A stretch of 60,435 nucleotides of DNA from an uncultured Muribaculaceae bacterium. Its GTDB lineage: Bacteria > Bacteroidota > Bacteroidia > Bacteroidales > Muribaculaceae. The notes below the pieces were generated by a model that was not told where the DNA came from, ran no database searches, and saw nothing but the letters and a program-made list of their open reading frames with translations. The translations under genes were made by a program, and so were the position numbers. The stretch is from the NCBI GenBank assembly GCA_947175145.1, contig CAMWLY010000004.1, positions 1 through 60,435 on the forward strand, read 5' to 3'. Shown here piece by piece: positions 44,806 through 53,092 of this stretch. How positions within the stretch are numbered: the stretch's first letter is position 1; every line of letters starts with the position of its first letter.

Positions 44806-46053
44806 TTACTGTTTGAAGATTACGATACGGTTCCAGTCGTTGTTTGAGGGATATTCCTGTACATCTGAGCCGAATGCTTTAGTCTGGAGACGGTCTGCAT
44901 CGATACCGTAGGTGTTTACGAGTTGATCCTTAACAGCGTTGGCGCGACGCTCAGAGAGCTGCATGTTGTATTCAGCAGTACCGGTATCCTTGTCGGCATA
45001 ACCTGCGATCACGATCTTCTCATTAGGATTAGCTTTCAGCCATTCAGCCATTGAGTATACATTAACCTCTTCGGTAGGCATGATTACATCGCTGTTGATT
45101 GTGAAGCGTACAGTTGCCATCAGAGGAGCGTTCACGCAATCTTTCTGTACAACCTCGGGGCAGGGAAGCTGAGCCTGAAGGGCTGCTACTGTCTCACCGC
45201 AAGCCAGGAGCTGTGCGCGGAGGTCATTAACCTGTCCGTTGAGAGCGGCAATCTGAGATACATAGTTGCATTCGTTGAACTTATTCCAGCCGCGGCCACC
45301 GATATTGAAGTTGAAGCCACCCATTGCACTTACGTATGAGTCGATAGACTTGCCTACAACTACATTGTTCCAGTTGTCGCCATAGAATGCTGCGCGAGCC
45401 TCAGCGAAGAAGTCAACATATTTGCAGAGACGGAAGCGGAACTGAAGACCTGCAGATACCGGGAGAGTCCACTGTACACGCTTGGGATCGCCATTGCCTT
45501 TTGCTACATTGGTTGCTTCGGGAATACCACCGAGACTATTCTTATAACCCCAGTTTACATCACCACCGAGACCTACGAAAGGAATGATTGAGAATACTCG
45601 TTTTTCATTTACACCGCCGATTGAGTTGAACATATCCCACATCAATTCAGCCTGAAGATTTACATGCTTGCTGCTTGTCCAACCCATGTTGGGAGCGAAA
45701 GCTGTAGGAGTATCTGAGTGGAGCACACCGCCTGTGGCTTTAATGCGGAAACCTACATAGGGTGATACCCAACGGCCGAAGCCTACTCCGTATGTTGCTG
45801 TCCAAAGCTTGCGATCCACAACATTGAGATTGTTATGACCATAACCACGCTCTACGAGTGTCTGACCTGCACCTGCGCTCAGTTCAATAAACCAATTGTT
45901 GCGCCAGTTTGAGAAATAATGGTCAGTGTTGTCGCAAGTGAACTCTGTTACTGAAACTGCATCGTCAACAAACACATCCTGTGCGTTGGCTGTTGCTGCG
46001 GGTGCCAATGTAGCTGCACCAAGAAGCATTGCAAGGTAGAGATTCTTTTTCAT
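44806..46053 (-). CDS. OmpA-family outer-membrane protein, paralogue 1
   Basis: A 415-residue protein: signal peptide (about 1-24, ending ANAQ), an N-terminal beta-barrel region (about 25-265), a heptad-like helical linker ('SQIAALNGQVNDLRAQLLAC') containing several Cys, and a C-terminal OmpA peptidoglycan-binding domain (about 305-415) with 'VIAGYADKDTGTAEYNMQLS' and 'ERRANAVKDQL', whose Asp and Arg contact diaminopimelate. It should tether outer membrane to peptidoglycan. It is a close paralogue of the gene at 46523-47818, sharing the mature N-terminus and the whole linker. A separate terminator downstream and the terminator of its paralogue upstream indicate independent transcription. Confidence 0.92.
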   Translation of the reverse strand: MKKNLYLAMLLGAATLAPAATANAQDVFVDDAVSVTEFTCDNTDHYFSNWRNNWFIELSAGAGQTLVERGYGHNNLNVVDRKLWTATYGVGFGRWVSPYVGFRIKATGGVLHSDTPTAFAPNMGWTSSKHVNLQAELMWDMFNSIGGVNEKRVFSIIPFVGLGGDVNWGYKNSLGGIPEATNVAKGNGDPKRVQWTLPVSAGLQFRFRLCKYVDFFAEARAAFYGDNWNNVVVGKSIDSYVSAMGGFNFNIGGRGWNKFNECNYVSQIAALNGQVNDLRAQLLACGETVAALQAQLPCPEVVQKDCVNAPLMATVRFTINSDVIMPTEEVNVYSMAEWLKANPNEKIVIAGYADKDTGTAEYNMQLSERRANAVKDQLVNTYGIDADRLQTKAFGSDVQEYPSNNDWNRIVIFKQ

Positions 46054-46522
46054 AAGAGTAGATTTTTGAATAGAAATTTTAGTTTTGTTAAATCAAGTTT
46101 TACCTTTTTCATCAGGCGAACCAATTGAGTGGAATCGATTTAGACTTTCTTTTGGACTATCGCCTTTATGTCCGGGTTCACTAATTCAACGTTAATTTCC
46201 ATTAAAAGGTTCGGATTTATGTGAGAAATTTTATATCCAATTCTAAAAATATGTTATTTCTAATTGATTATCTGATACTTATCAAGTGAAAATTTATTAA
46301 AAATATTTCTTGTTCCCGGATTAGAAATTCAAATTGGAGCCGGGATTCCTTTAGCATAAAGGACCGGGTATTACCTTACAGACACAAATATCTCCTGATT
46401 ATTTAGATATGATTTATCTATTTCTTCATTAGCAAACCGCAGTGTTTCCATATAGGGCAAAAAAAATGAGAGCCACCGGCGGGTGACTCTCATTATCTTG
46501 TTTAGGCGTTGGCGCCTTAATC
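46054..46522. other. Intergenic region between OmpA paralogues
   Basis: This 469-base AT-rich gap has no gene. It contains the terminator of paralogue 2 (46459-46494) and, in what should be the leader of paralogue 1, a perfect hairpin TCCTTTA-GCA-TAAAGGA (46347-46363) between GC-rich CCGGG repeats that could pair with TCCCGG at 46315-46320. No exact TAnnTTTG box was found on the minus strand, so the promoter of paralogue 1 is unplaced. Confidence 0.55.
46459..46494 (-). terminator. Terminator of OmpA paralogue 2
   Basis: On the minus strand AATGAGAG (complement of 46487-46494) pairs with CTCTCATT (complement of 46465-46472), with an inner CACC/GGTG stem. It is followed by an uninterrupted U-run (46459-46466). 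It lies about 30 bases after the gene's stop and has the same two-part stem design as the terminator of paralogue 1. Confidence 0.88.
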
Positions 46523-47818
46523 TTACTGCTTGAAGATTACGATACGGTTCCAGTCGTTGTGTGAAGGATATTCCTGAACGTCTGAGCCGAATGCGTCGGT
46601 CTTGAGGCGATCCTCAGAGATGCCGTAAGTTTCAACGAGAACCTGCTTAACGGCGTCAGCACGACGCTGAGACAGCTTCATGTTGTATTCAGCAGTACCG
46701 GTATCCTTGTCGGCATAACCGGCGATGATGATCTTCTCTTCGGGGTTAGCTTTCAGCCATTCAGCCATTGAGTAGATATTAACCTCCTCAGTGGGGAGAA
46801 TCTTAGAGCTGTTGATAGTAAAGCGAACAGTTGCCATGAGAGGAGCGTTCTTGCACTCTTTCTCAACAACCTCGGGACAGGGGAGCTGAGCCTGGAGGGC
46901 AGCTACAGTCTGACCGCAAGCGAGGAGCTGAGCACGGAGGTCGTTAACCTGACCGTTGAGAGCGGCAATCTGAGATACATAAGTGCACTCGTTGAATGTG
47001 TTCCAGCCACGACCCTTGATGTTGAAGTTGAAACCACCCATAGCCTGCACGAGAGCGTCGATTGAGTTACCGGCTACGTTGTTGTTCCAGTTGTCACCAT
47101 AGAACTGAGCGCGAGCTTCAGCGAAGAAGTCAACCCACTTGGCGAGACGGAAACGGAACTGGATACCTGCAGATACGGGAAGTGTCCACTGTACATCTTT
47201 AGCGTTCTCGTCATTGCCATACTGGTTCAGTCTTGAAGGATAAGCACGGAGGCAGTTAGTAGCGATGGGCTTGCCGTTAGCGCTCTTGCCCCAGAAATCC
47301 CAAGTTGCTTCACCACCGAGACCTACGAAAGGCACGATCGAGAATACACGCTTCGGATTTACACCGTGGCATGAGTTGAACATATCCCACATGATTTCTG
47401 CCTGAAGGTTAGCGCGCTTTGCACCGCTCCAACCGAGGTGTGCGTTAGCGTCAGCTTTTGTATTTGCGCAATCCCAGTGAATAGCACCGTATTCAGCGCG
47501 AATACGCCAACCTACATAAGGAGATACCCAGTGACCGAAGCCGATTGAGTATGTAGCGGTCCACTTATTGGCTTTAAGAGCTTTGCTTGCTTCACCGTCG
47601 GGTGCATAGCCACGCTCTACGAGGGGCTGGTTGCCACCTGCGCTAAGCTCAATCCACCAGTTGTTACGCCAGTTTGAGAAATAGTGGTCGGTGTTGTCGC
47701 AAGTGAACTCAGTCACTGAAACTGCATCGTCCACAAATACATCTTGTGCATTGGCTACGCCTGCTACTGCAAACGAACCGGCAACAAGTGCCATTGCAAA
47801 AAGATTCTTTGCTTTCAT
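46523..47818 (-). CDS. OmpA-family outer-membrane protein, paralogue 2
   Basis: A 431-residue protein with a signal peptide (about 1-24, ending ANAQ), N-terminal barrel, Cys-bearing helical linker and C-terminal OmpA domain ('IIAGYADKDTGTAEYNMKLS', 'QRRADAVKQVLVETYG'). The mature N-terminus 'DVFVDDAVSVTEFTCDNTDH' and the linker are nearly identical to paralogue 1, while the barrel loops differ and are about 16 residues longer in total ('GKSANGKPIATNCLRAYP', 'NQYGNDENAKD'). It has its own promoter about 170 bases upstream and its own terminator. A major structural outer-membrane protein is the likely role. Confidence 0.93.
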   Translation of the reverse strand: MKAKNLFAMALVAGSFAVAGVANAQDVFVDDAVSVTEFTCDNTDHYFSNWRNNWWIELSAGGNQPLVERGYAPDGEASKALKANKWTATYSIGFGHWVSPYVGWRIRAEYGAIHWDCANTKADANAHLGWSGAKRANLQAEIMWDMFNSCHGVNPKRVFSIVPFVGLGGEATWDFWGKSANGKPIATNCLRAYPSRLNQYGNDENAKDVQWTLPVSAGIQFRFRLAKWVDFFAEARAQFYGDNWNNNVAGNSIDALVQAMGGFNFNIKGRGWNTFNECTYVSQIAALNGQVNDLRAQLLACGQTVAALQAQLPCPEVVEKECKNAPLMATVRFTINSSKILPTEEVNIYSMAEWLKANPEEKIIIAGYADKDTGTAEYNMKLSQRRADAVKQVLVETYGISEDRLKTDAFGSDVQEYPSHNDWNRIVIFKQ

Positions 47819-47987
47819 ACGAAATAAAGGTTAAAGAATAGAATTATAATTGTTTATTGCCATTTTAATTGCGCCCTTCACTCTGACTGCACAACACACT
47901 GTCTTACAACGCGTTTCAACTACACTCAGAAGCCATCGGAGGATAAGGCATTGGCAGAAAGACGCTATTTCCCCCTACATTTTCGTG

Positions 47988-48020
47988 CAAAATTACACAT
48001 TTTTTTTATTTTCCAACAAT
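47988..48020 (-). promoter_or_regulatory. Promoter of OmpA paralogue 2
   Basis: On the minus strand the -7 box is TAATTTTG (complement of 47988-47995). A TTG at the complement of 48017-48019 gives a 21-base spacer, and a GTTG at 48014-48017 gives 18. Transcription would start near 47983. Confidence 0.65.
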
Positions 48021-48134
48021 TTAGTGCAAAAAATTTTAACAAATCTGCGATTCACCCTGCCATTCTCCAATAAAGACTATAGCCGCACACGTCGTTCGAG
48101 AGTGCAAAAATTATGATTTATTATTTAAAAGAGG

Positions 48135-48142
48135 TAACTTTG
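48135..48142 (+). promoter_or_regulatory. -7 box of the LytM-dxr unit
   Basis: TAACTTTG matches TAnnTTTG, 30 bases before the ATG at 48173, giving a leader of about 25 nt. No TTG is seen at the ideal -33 spacing. Confidence 0.55.
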
Positions 48143-48172
48143 CTTGCCCAACGCGAGAAGCTATAGCCTTAT

Positions 48173-49051
48173 ATGAATCTGAAACGCCATTTTCGAATTC
48201 GCATAGAAGATGAGTCTCACCTCACCGAGGTGGGATCAATGCGTATCAGTCTGGTTGGATTGACCGGCATAATAATCGGACTTACGCTCGCTGCTATAGC
48301 TCTTGGGGCATGTATAATATACCTCACTCCGCTGCGCGCCATGCTGCCCGGTTACCTTAAAGCCAATCAGAGAGTGGCCACGGAAGAGGGACTTCTGCGC
48401 CTCGACTCTCTGATGGATGCTTATAAGGTAAATCAGGCTTATATTGATAACTTCATTCGCGTGACAGACACATCACGCACTCCGACAGATTCCGCTGCGA
48501 TTACTCCTGTGAATCGTGAACTGGTTTCTGATTCGCTTATGAAACCCGGAGCCGCCGAGCAAAGGTTTGTGTCGCAGATGGAGGAACGCGAAAGATACAA
48601 TATTTCGGTATTGGCTCCTCTGGCTGCCGATGGAGTTATCTTTTCACCTGTTGCGTCTGAGGGGGTCTTTGCCGAATCCACTCATCAGAGTGACGAAGGT
48701 ATTGTGCTGATGACTGCCGACGCCGCGGTGCAATGCGCTGCCGATGGCTCGGTAGTCGCTCTATATCATTCCAACAGTGAGGGAGGATATGTGATAGTAG
48801 CCCAACATTCGCGTGGCTTCCTGACTTCATATTCCGGAGTAGGAACACCGCTTGTCGGTGTGGGCGACAATGTCAGCGCCGGTCAAGTGATCGCACTCTC
48901 CCCTAACCCTGATTCAAAAGGTATTCGGGATTTTACTATTCGCATGTGGCACAACGGACTCCCAGTGCACCCATACGATTATGTGGCCGCTCCTGAAATT
49001 AACACCCGACGAACTGCCACACTTCCATACGAAGCTCCAAGAGGGAAATGA
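48173..49051 (+). CDS. Degenerate LytM/M23-domain membrane protein
   Basis: A 292-residue protein with a short cytoplasmic N-terminus, one transmembrane helix (about 26-52, ending 'ALGACIIYLTP'), a helical linker (about 60-110), and a C-terminal LytM-type domain (about 175-280) with 'CAADGSVVALYHSNSEGGYV', 'AQHSRGFLTSYSGVG' and 'GDNVSAGQVIALSPN'. In active M23 peptidases zinc is bound by HxxxD and HxH motifs; here the first His position reads 'DEGIVLMTAD' and the 'YxH' reads 'TSYSG', so two ligands are missing. It probably binds or regulates peptidoglycan hydrolases, as EnvC/NlpD do, rather than cutting peptidoglycan. It is 36 bases before dxr. Confidence 0.85.
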   Translation: MNLKRHFRIRIEDESHLTEVGSMRISLVGLTGIIIGLTLAAIALGACIIYLTPLRAMLPGYLKANQRVATEEGLLRLDSLMDAYKVNQAYIDNFIRVTDTSRTPTDSAAITPVNRELVSDSLMKPGAAEQRFVSQMEERERYNISVLAPLAADGVIFSPVASEGVFAESTHQSDEGIVLMTADAAVQCAADGSVVALYHSNSEGGYVIVAQHSRGFLTSYSGVGTPLVGVGDNVSAGQVIALSPNPDSKGIRDFTIRMWHNGLPVHPYDYVAAPEINTRRTATLPYEAPRGK

Positions 49052-49087
49052 CCTGTTTCTTTCATATTATATAATAATGAATAAAGC

Positions 49088-50263
49088 ATGAGCATACACC
49101 GAAAAGGTATAATAATATTAGGAAGCACCGGAAGCATCGGCACCCAAACGCTCGATGTGGTGCGGATGCACCCCGAAAGGTTTAACATTATAGCACTCAC
49201 GGCAGGCCGCAACTATAAATTGCTTGCACAGCAAGCTCTCGAATTCAGACCGAGGCGAGTGGTAATTGCCGAAGAAACCTATTATCAGGCTCTAAAAGAC
49301 ACACTTGCCGGCACTGATATAGAGGTGGCATGTGGTGATACGGCAATTGCAGAGGCTGCCGCTATGCCGGGCGCTGACACTGTGGTGACAGCCATGGTCG
49401 GTTACAGCGGACTTATTCCCACTATTGATGCCATAAAAGCGGGTCGCAGAATTGCCCTTGCAAATAAGGAGACATTAGTGGTAGGAGGTGCCCTGATTCG
49501 AAGACTTCTACAGCTTTATACGGACTCCGAACTGGTGCCGGTTGATAGCGAGCATTCCGCTATATTCCAGTGTCTGCAGGGAGAAAGAAGAAGCGATGTG
49601 AGAAAAATTATCCTCACTGCAAGCGGAGGCCCCTTTCGCACGCTTCCGGCTTCAAAGTTTGAAAATGTAACAGCTGCCGATGCATTGAAACACCCTAATT
49701 GGGACATGGGTGCGAAGGTTACTATCGATTCGGCTACGATGATGAACAAAGGTTTTGAGATGATCGAAGCCCGCTGGCTGTTTGATGTGGAGCCTCAACA
49801 GATTGAAATTGCGGTTCACCCGCAATCTATCGTACACTCTATGGTGGAATTTCGCGACGGATCAATCAAAGCTCAGCTCGGAGTGCCGGATATGCGCATG
49901 CCGATAGCCTACGCTCTCGGTTATGGCGACGGACGCTTGGATTTACCCCATGTGCCGCCACTGACTTTAGAACAATATTCATCTCTCAGCTTCGAACACC
50001 CGGATTTAGAGAAATTTCCGATGTTAGGTCTGGCTTTTGAAGCGATAAAAAGAGGAGGAACCGCTCCATGTGCACTCAATGCTGCCAACGAGGTCGCTGT
50101 TGCAGCATTCCTTAAAGGAGAGATTAAATTTACTGATTTCGCAAGCATAGCGCTATCTGTAATGGATAATACTCCATATATCGCAAACCCGGAGCTGACC
50201 GACCTTGTGGAGACACATCGCGAAGCTACCGATCTTGCAATTCAGATTAAAGATTCTCTTTAA
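49088..50263 (+). CDS. dxr: 1-deoxy-D-xylulose-5-phosphate reductoisomerase
   Basis: A 391-residue NADPH-dependent enzyme making 2-C-methyl-D-erythritol 4-phosphate in the non-mevalonate isoprenoid pathway. Signatures: 'ILGSTGSIGTQTLDVVR' (NADPH loop), 'LANKETLVVGGAL', 'PVDSEHSAIFQCLQG' (metal-binding Asp and Glu), 'TASGGPFR' and 'VHPQSIVHSMVEF'. Length and motifs are canonical. It precedes rseP by 72 bases and supplies precursors for undecaprenyl carriers used by the polysaccharide genes in this window. Confidence 0.97.
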   Translation: MSIHRKGIIILGSTGSIGTQTLDVVRMHPERFNIIALTAGRNYKLLAQQALEFRPRRVVIAEETYYQALKDTLAGTDIEVACGDTAIAEAAAMPGADTVVTAMVGYSGLIPTIDAIKAGRRIALANKETLVVGGALIRRLLQLYTDSELVPVDSEHSAIFQCLQGERRSDVRKIILTASGGPFRTLPASKFENVTAADALKHPNWDMGAKVTIDSATMMNKGFEMIEARWLFDVEPQQIEIAVHPQSIVHSMVEFRDGSIKAQLGVPDMRMPIAYALGYGDGRLDLPHVPPLTLEQYSSLSFEHPDLEKFPMLGLAFEAIKRGGTAPCALNAANEVAVAAFLKGEIKFTDFASIALSVMDNTPYIANPELTDLVETHREATDLAIQIKDSL

Positions 50264-50335
50264 TCGGGTATACAGAAGCAACCTACATCAGAGATATAAA
50301 ATGGAATAATAACAGAATTAAATACCCTCTTATCA

Positions 50336-51820
50336 TTGGATACTTTTCTTATAAAAGCAGTACAGCTGATATTAGCTTTTGCTATATTGGTAATAATTCA
50401 CGAGTTCGGGCATTTCTTTTTCGCGAGAATTTTTGGTATTCGCGTGGAGAAATTCTACATATTTTTTGATCCCTGGACAGAGATATTTAAATGGAAACCG
50501 AAAAAATATTTCGGATTTTTCGGCAAGACCAATAAGTTAAAAACCTCCGGTCATGATATATCTGACGTGGAAGCCGGAGATACCACAGCTACTACAACTG
50601 CGAACTCGGAGTCCGAAAAAAACCGAAAGAAATCTTTCTGGGGTGACACTGAATATGGTATCGGCTGGCTGCCTCTCGGTGGTTACTGCAAAATATCGGG
50701 CATGATCGATGAGTCAATGGATACCGAGCAGATGCGCCAACCCGCCAAGGATTGGGAATTCCGCAGCAAACCCGCATGGCAGCGACTTCTGGTCATGATT
50801 GCAGGCGTGCTTTTCAATTTCCTTCTTGCACTACTGATATATGCCGGCATAGTTTATGCCACGGGAGAAAAATATGTGCCGTTTGAGAAGGCAACCATGG
50901 GTATGCAATTTTCGGGCGAAGCCATAAAAGCCGGTTTTCACAACGGTGATATTCCCCTATATGCCGACGGAGAGAAGCTCGATAATCCCTACGAAGATAG
51001 AATGAAGATTCTTCAGGCCGGTGAAGTTACAGTGCTTCGGGGCCGGGATACGGTGAATATCAGCATTCCCGAGAAATTTATCTTCAAACTGGAAAATGAA
51101 CTCAAGAGCGATACTGCCACAATTAACTTCATGACTTATCGCTTCCCGACACGTGTCAGTCAGGTCATGGCCGGAGAGGGCGCGGCAAAAGCAGGTATAG
51201 AGAAGGGTGACGAAATTATAGCTGTCAATGGTAAACCGACCCCCACACTCATTGATTTCCTAACCTCACTGCCAGGCCATGAGAATCAGAAGATTGATGT
51301 GTCACTGTTGCGCAAAAACACGGAAAAGAGAGATACTCTGAACCTGCAAGTGGCTCTCAACGATGGTGCCAAGATGGGTATCGGACTTGACACTGACCCT
51401 TCATCATTTTTTGAAAGCAAGGAGATTCGATACAATCTGCTTCAATCAGTGCCGAGAGGCATCCAGCTTGGCACTGACCGATTAGTAAGCTATGCCAAGT
51501 CCATGAAGATGGTATTTACCAAGGAGGGAGCAAATTCCATAGGAGGTTTCGGCTCCATCGGAAGCATATTCCCGGAAAAATGGGACTGGATTGCATTCTG
51601 GAACATTGCGGCATTTCTATCAGTGGCACTTGCTTTTATGAATATACTGCCTATACCTGCACTCGATGGAGGCCATGTGATGTTCCTGCTCTATGAGGTA
51701 ATCTTCCGCCGCAAACCGAGCGAGAAATTTATGGAACGCGCTCAGCTTATTGGAATGATTCTTCTCATATCGCTGCTTATCTACGCCAATGGCATGGATA
51801 TTGTAAGGCTCTTCAAATAG
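50336..51820 (+). CDS. rseP: Site-2 protease RseP-like zinc metalloprotease
   Basis: A 494-residue polytopic intramembrane protease. The start is a TTG giving MDTFLIKAVQLILAFAILVI; no ATG lies upstream of the essential 'IIHEFGHFFFARIFGI' zinc motif (HExxH at about 22-26), so the TTG is needed. A charged insertion (about 60-100) follows TM1, one PDZ domain is clear ('VMAGEGAAKAGIEKGDEIIA', about 280-299), and the 'NILPIPALDGGHVMFLL' motif near 437 supplies the third zinc ligand. In other bacteria RseP cleaves anti-sigma factors in envelope stress; no anti-sigma gene is nearby. The usual companion gene bamA is absent here. Confidence 0.93.
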   Translation: MDTFLIKAVQLILAFAILVIIHEFGHFFFARIFGIRVEKFYIFFDPWTEIFKWKPKKYFGFFGKTNKLKTSGHDISDVEAGDTTATTTANSESEKNRKKSFWGDTEYGIGWLPLGGYCKISGMIDESMDTEQMRQPAKDWEFRSKPAWQRLLVMIAGVLFNFLLALLIYAGIVYATGEKYVPFEKATMGMQFSGEAIKAGFHNGDIPLYADGEKLDNPYEDRMKILQAGEVTVLRGRDTVNISIPEKFIFKLENELKSDTATINFMTYRFPTRVSQVMAGEGAAKAGIEKGDEIIAVNGKPTPTLIDFLTSLPGHENQKIDVSLLRKNTEKRDTLNLQVALNDGAKMGIGLDTDPSSFFESKEIRYNLLQSVPRGIQLGTDRLVSYAKSMKMVFTKEGANSIGGFGSIGSIFPEKWDWIAFWNIAAFLSVALAFMNILPIPALDGGHVMFLLYEVIFRRKPSEKFMERAQLIGMILLISLLIYANGMDIVRLFK

Positions 51821-51861
51821 TCTTTATAATTATAAGACACTAATCTCAGATTATAATATAA

Positions 51862-53052
51862 GTGAATAAAGAAATTAAAAAGATATACCTGAAACCGGGA
51901 AAGGAGGAGTCTGCACTTCGCCGCCATCCCTGGATTTTCTCAGGGGCTATTGCCACCGAACCCGAGGGTATCAATGAGGGTGATTTGGTTTCTGTATCCG
52001 ACAGCAAGGGGCGCACACTCGGTGTGGGTCACTACCAAATCGGAAGTATCAAAGTCCGGATTCTTGAATTCGGAACTGATACTCTCCCCGAAGATTTCTT
52101 CTATCAGCGTCTGCTGAGCGCATGGAACCTCCGTGAAGCACTCGGTCTGCTTCGACCGGACAATGATTGTTTCCGACTTGTGCATGGTGAGGGTGATTTC
52201 CTGCCCGGTTTAATAGTGGATATATATGGTGATACAGCAGTGATGCAGGCGCATTCACCGGGTATGCATCATTCACGTCGCAAAATAGCAGAGGCCTTGA
52301 CTCTTCTACCCGATGCTCGAATCCGAAATGTATACTATAAATCGGAAACCACTCTCCCCTATATGGCTCATCTCGAACCAGAGAACGGTTACCTGATAGG
52401 AAGTTATCAAGGAAATGTGGCAACCGAAAACGGTTTGCAATTCAATATAGACTGGCTAAAAGGGCAGAAAACCGGATTTTTTGTGGACCAGCGAGAAAAC
52501 CGCGCATTGCTTGAAAAATTTGCCAACGGGCGCACGGTGCTCAATATGTTCTGCTACACGGGTGGTTTTTCGGTCTACGCTATGAGAGGCGGTGCGCTGA
52601 GTGTCGAATCTGTGGATTCTTCTGCTAAAGCGGCGGCTCTGACAGATGCGAATATCGCACTCAATTTCCCCAGTGATAAGCGTCACACTACTCACGCTGA
52701 GGACGCATTCAAGTTTCTTGCTGACATGCCCTCCGATCACTATGACCTGATTATTCTTGACCCCCCGGCATTTGCAAAGCATCGGGGAGCCATCAAAAAT
52801 GGTCTTGTGGGTTATCGGAAACTTAATGCCAAGGCATTTGAAAAAATTAAAGCCGGTGGAATCCTATTTACTTTCTCATGCTCTCAGGCTATCACACGCG
52901 ATATGTTTCGCATGGCGGTTTTCACTGCTGCAGCCAAAGCCGGTCGCAAGGTCAGGATTCTACATCAGCTTTCGCAACCCGCTGACCACCCTATAGACTT
53001 CTCACACCCGGAAGGTGAATATCTCAAAGGGCTTGTACTCGAAGTCGAATAA
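51862..53052 (+). CDS. 23S rRNA m5C methyltransferase RlmI-like
   Basis: A 396-residue class I methyltransferase. It starts with a GTG, which gives MNKEIKKIYLKPGKEESALR. The PUA domain covers about 1-75 ('HPWIFSGAIATEPEGINEGD'), followed by an EEHEE-type region and a Rossmann AdoMet domain with 'GQKTGFFVDQRENRALLEKF', 'VLNMFCYTGGFSVYAMRGG' and 'DLIILDPPAFAKHRGAIKNG'. The 'SCSQAI' segment carries the Cys used by m5C enzymes. It fits RlmI/YccW (m5C1962), though it could be a related RlmKL-like enzyme. It is 41 bases downstream of rseP. Confidence 0.88.
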   Translation: MNKEIKKIYLKPGKEESALRRHPWIFSGAIATEPEGINEGDLVSVSDSKGRTLGVGHYQIGSIKVRILEFGTDTLPEDFFYQRLLSAWNLREALGLLRPDNDCFRLVHGEGDFLPGLIVDIYGDTAVMQAHSPGMHHSRRKIAEALTLLPDARIRNVYYKSETTLPYMAHLEPENGYLIGSYQGNVATENGLQFNIDWLKGQKTGFFVDQRENRALLEKFANGRTVLNMFCYTGGFSVYAMRGGALSVESVDSSAKAAALTDANIALNFPSDKRHTTHAEDAFKFLADMPSDHYDLIILDPPAFAKHRGAIKNGLVGYRKLNAKAFEKIKAGGILFTFSCSQAITRDMFRMAVFTAAAKAGRKVRILHQLSQPADHPIDFSHPEGEYLKGLVLEVE

Positions 53053-53092
53053 TTGAAGGACTTTTGTATAAAATGCCTTAAACCAAATATTT

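Larger units (their letters stand above)
47819..48172. other. Divergent region OmpA paralogue 2 / LytM protein
   Basis: This 354-base gap has no gene. It holds one reverse promoter (47988-48020) and one forward -7 box (48135-48142). The OmpA leader is thus long (about 160 nt), as is common for abundant outer-membrane protein mRNAs, but I cannot support a specific fold. Confidence 0.6.
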
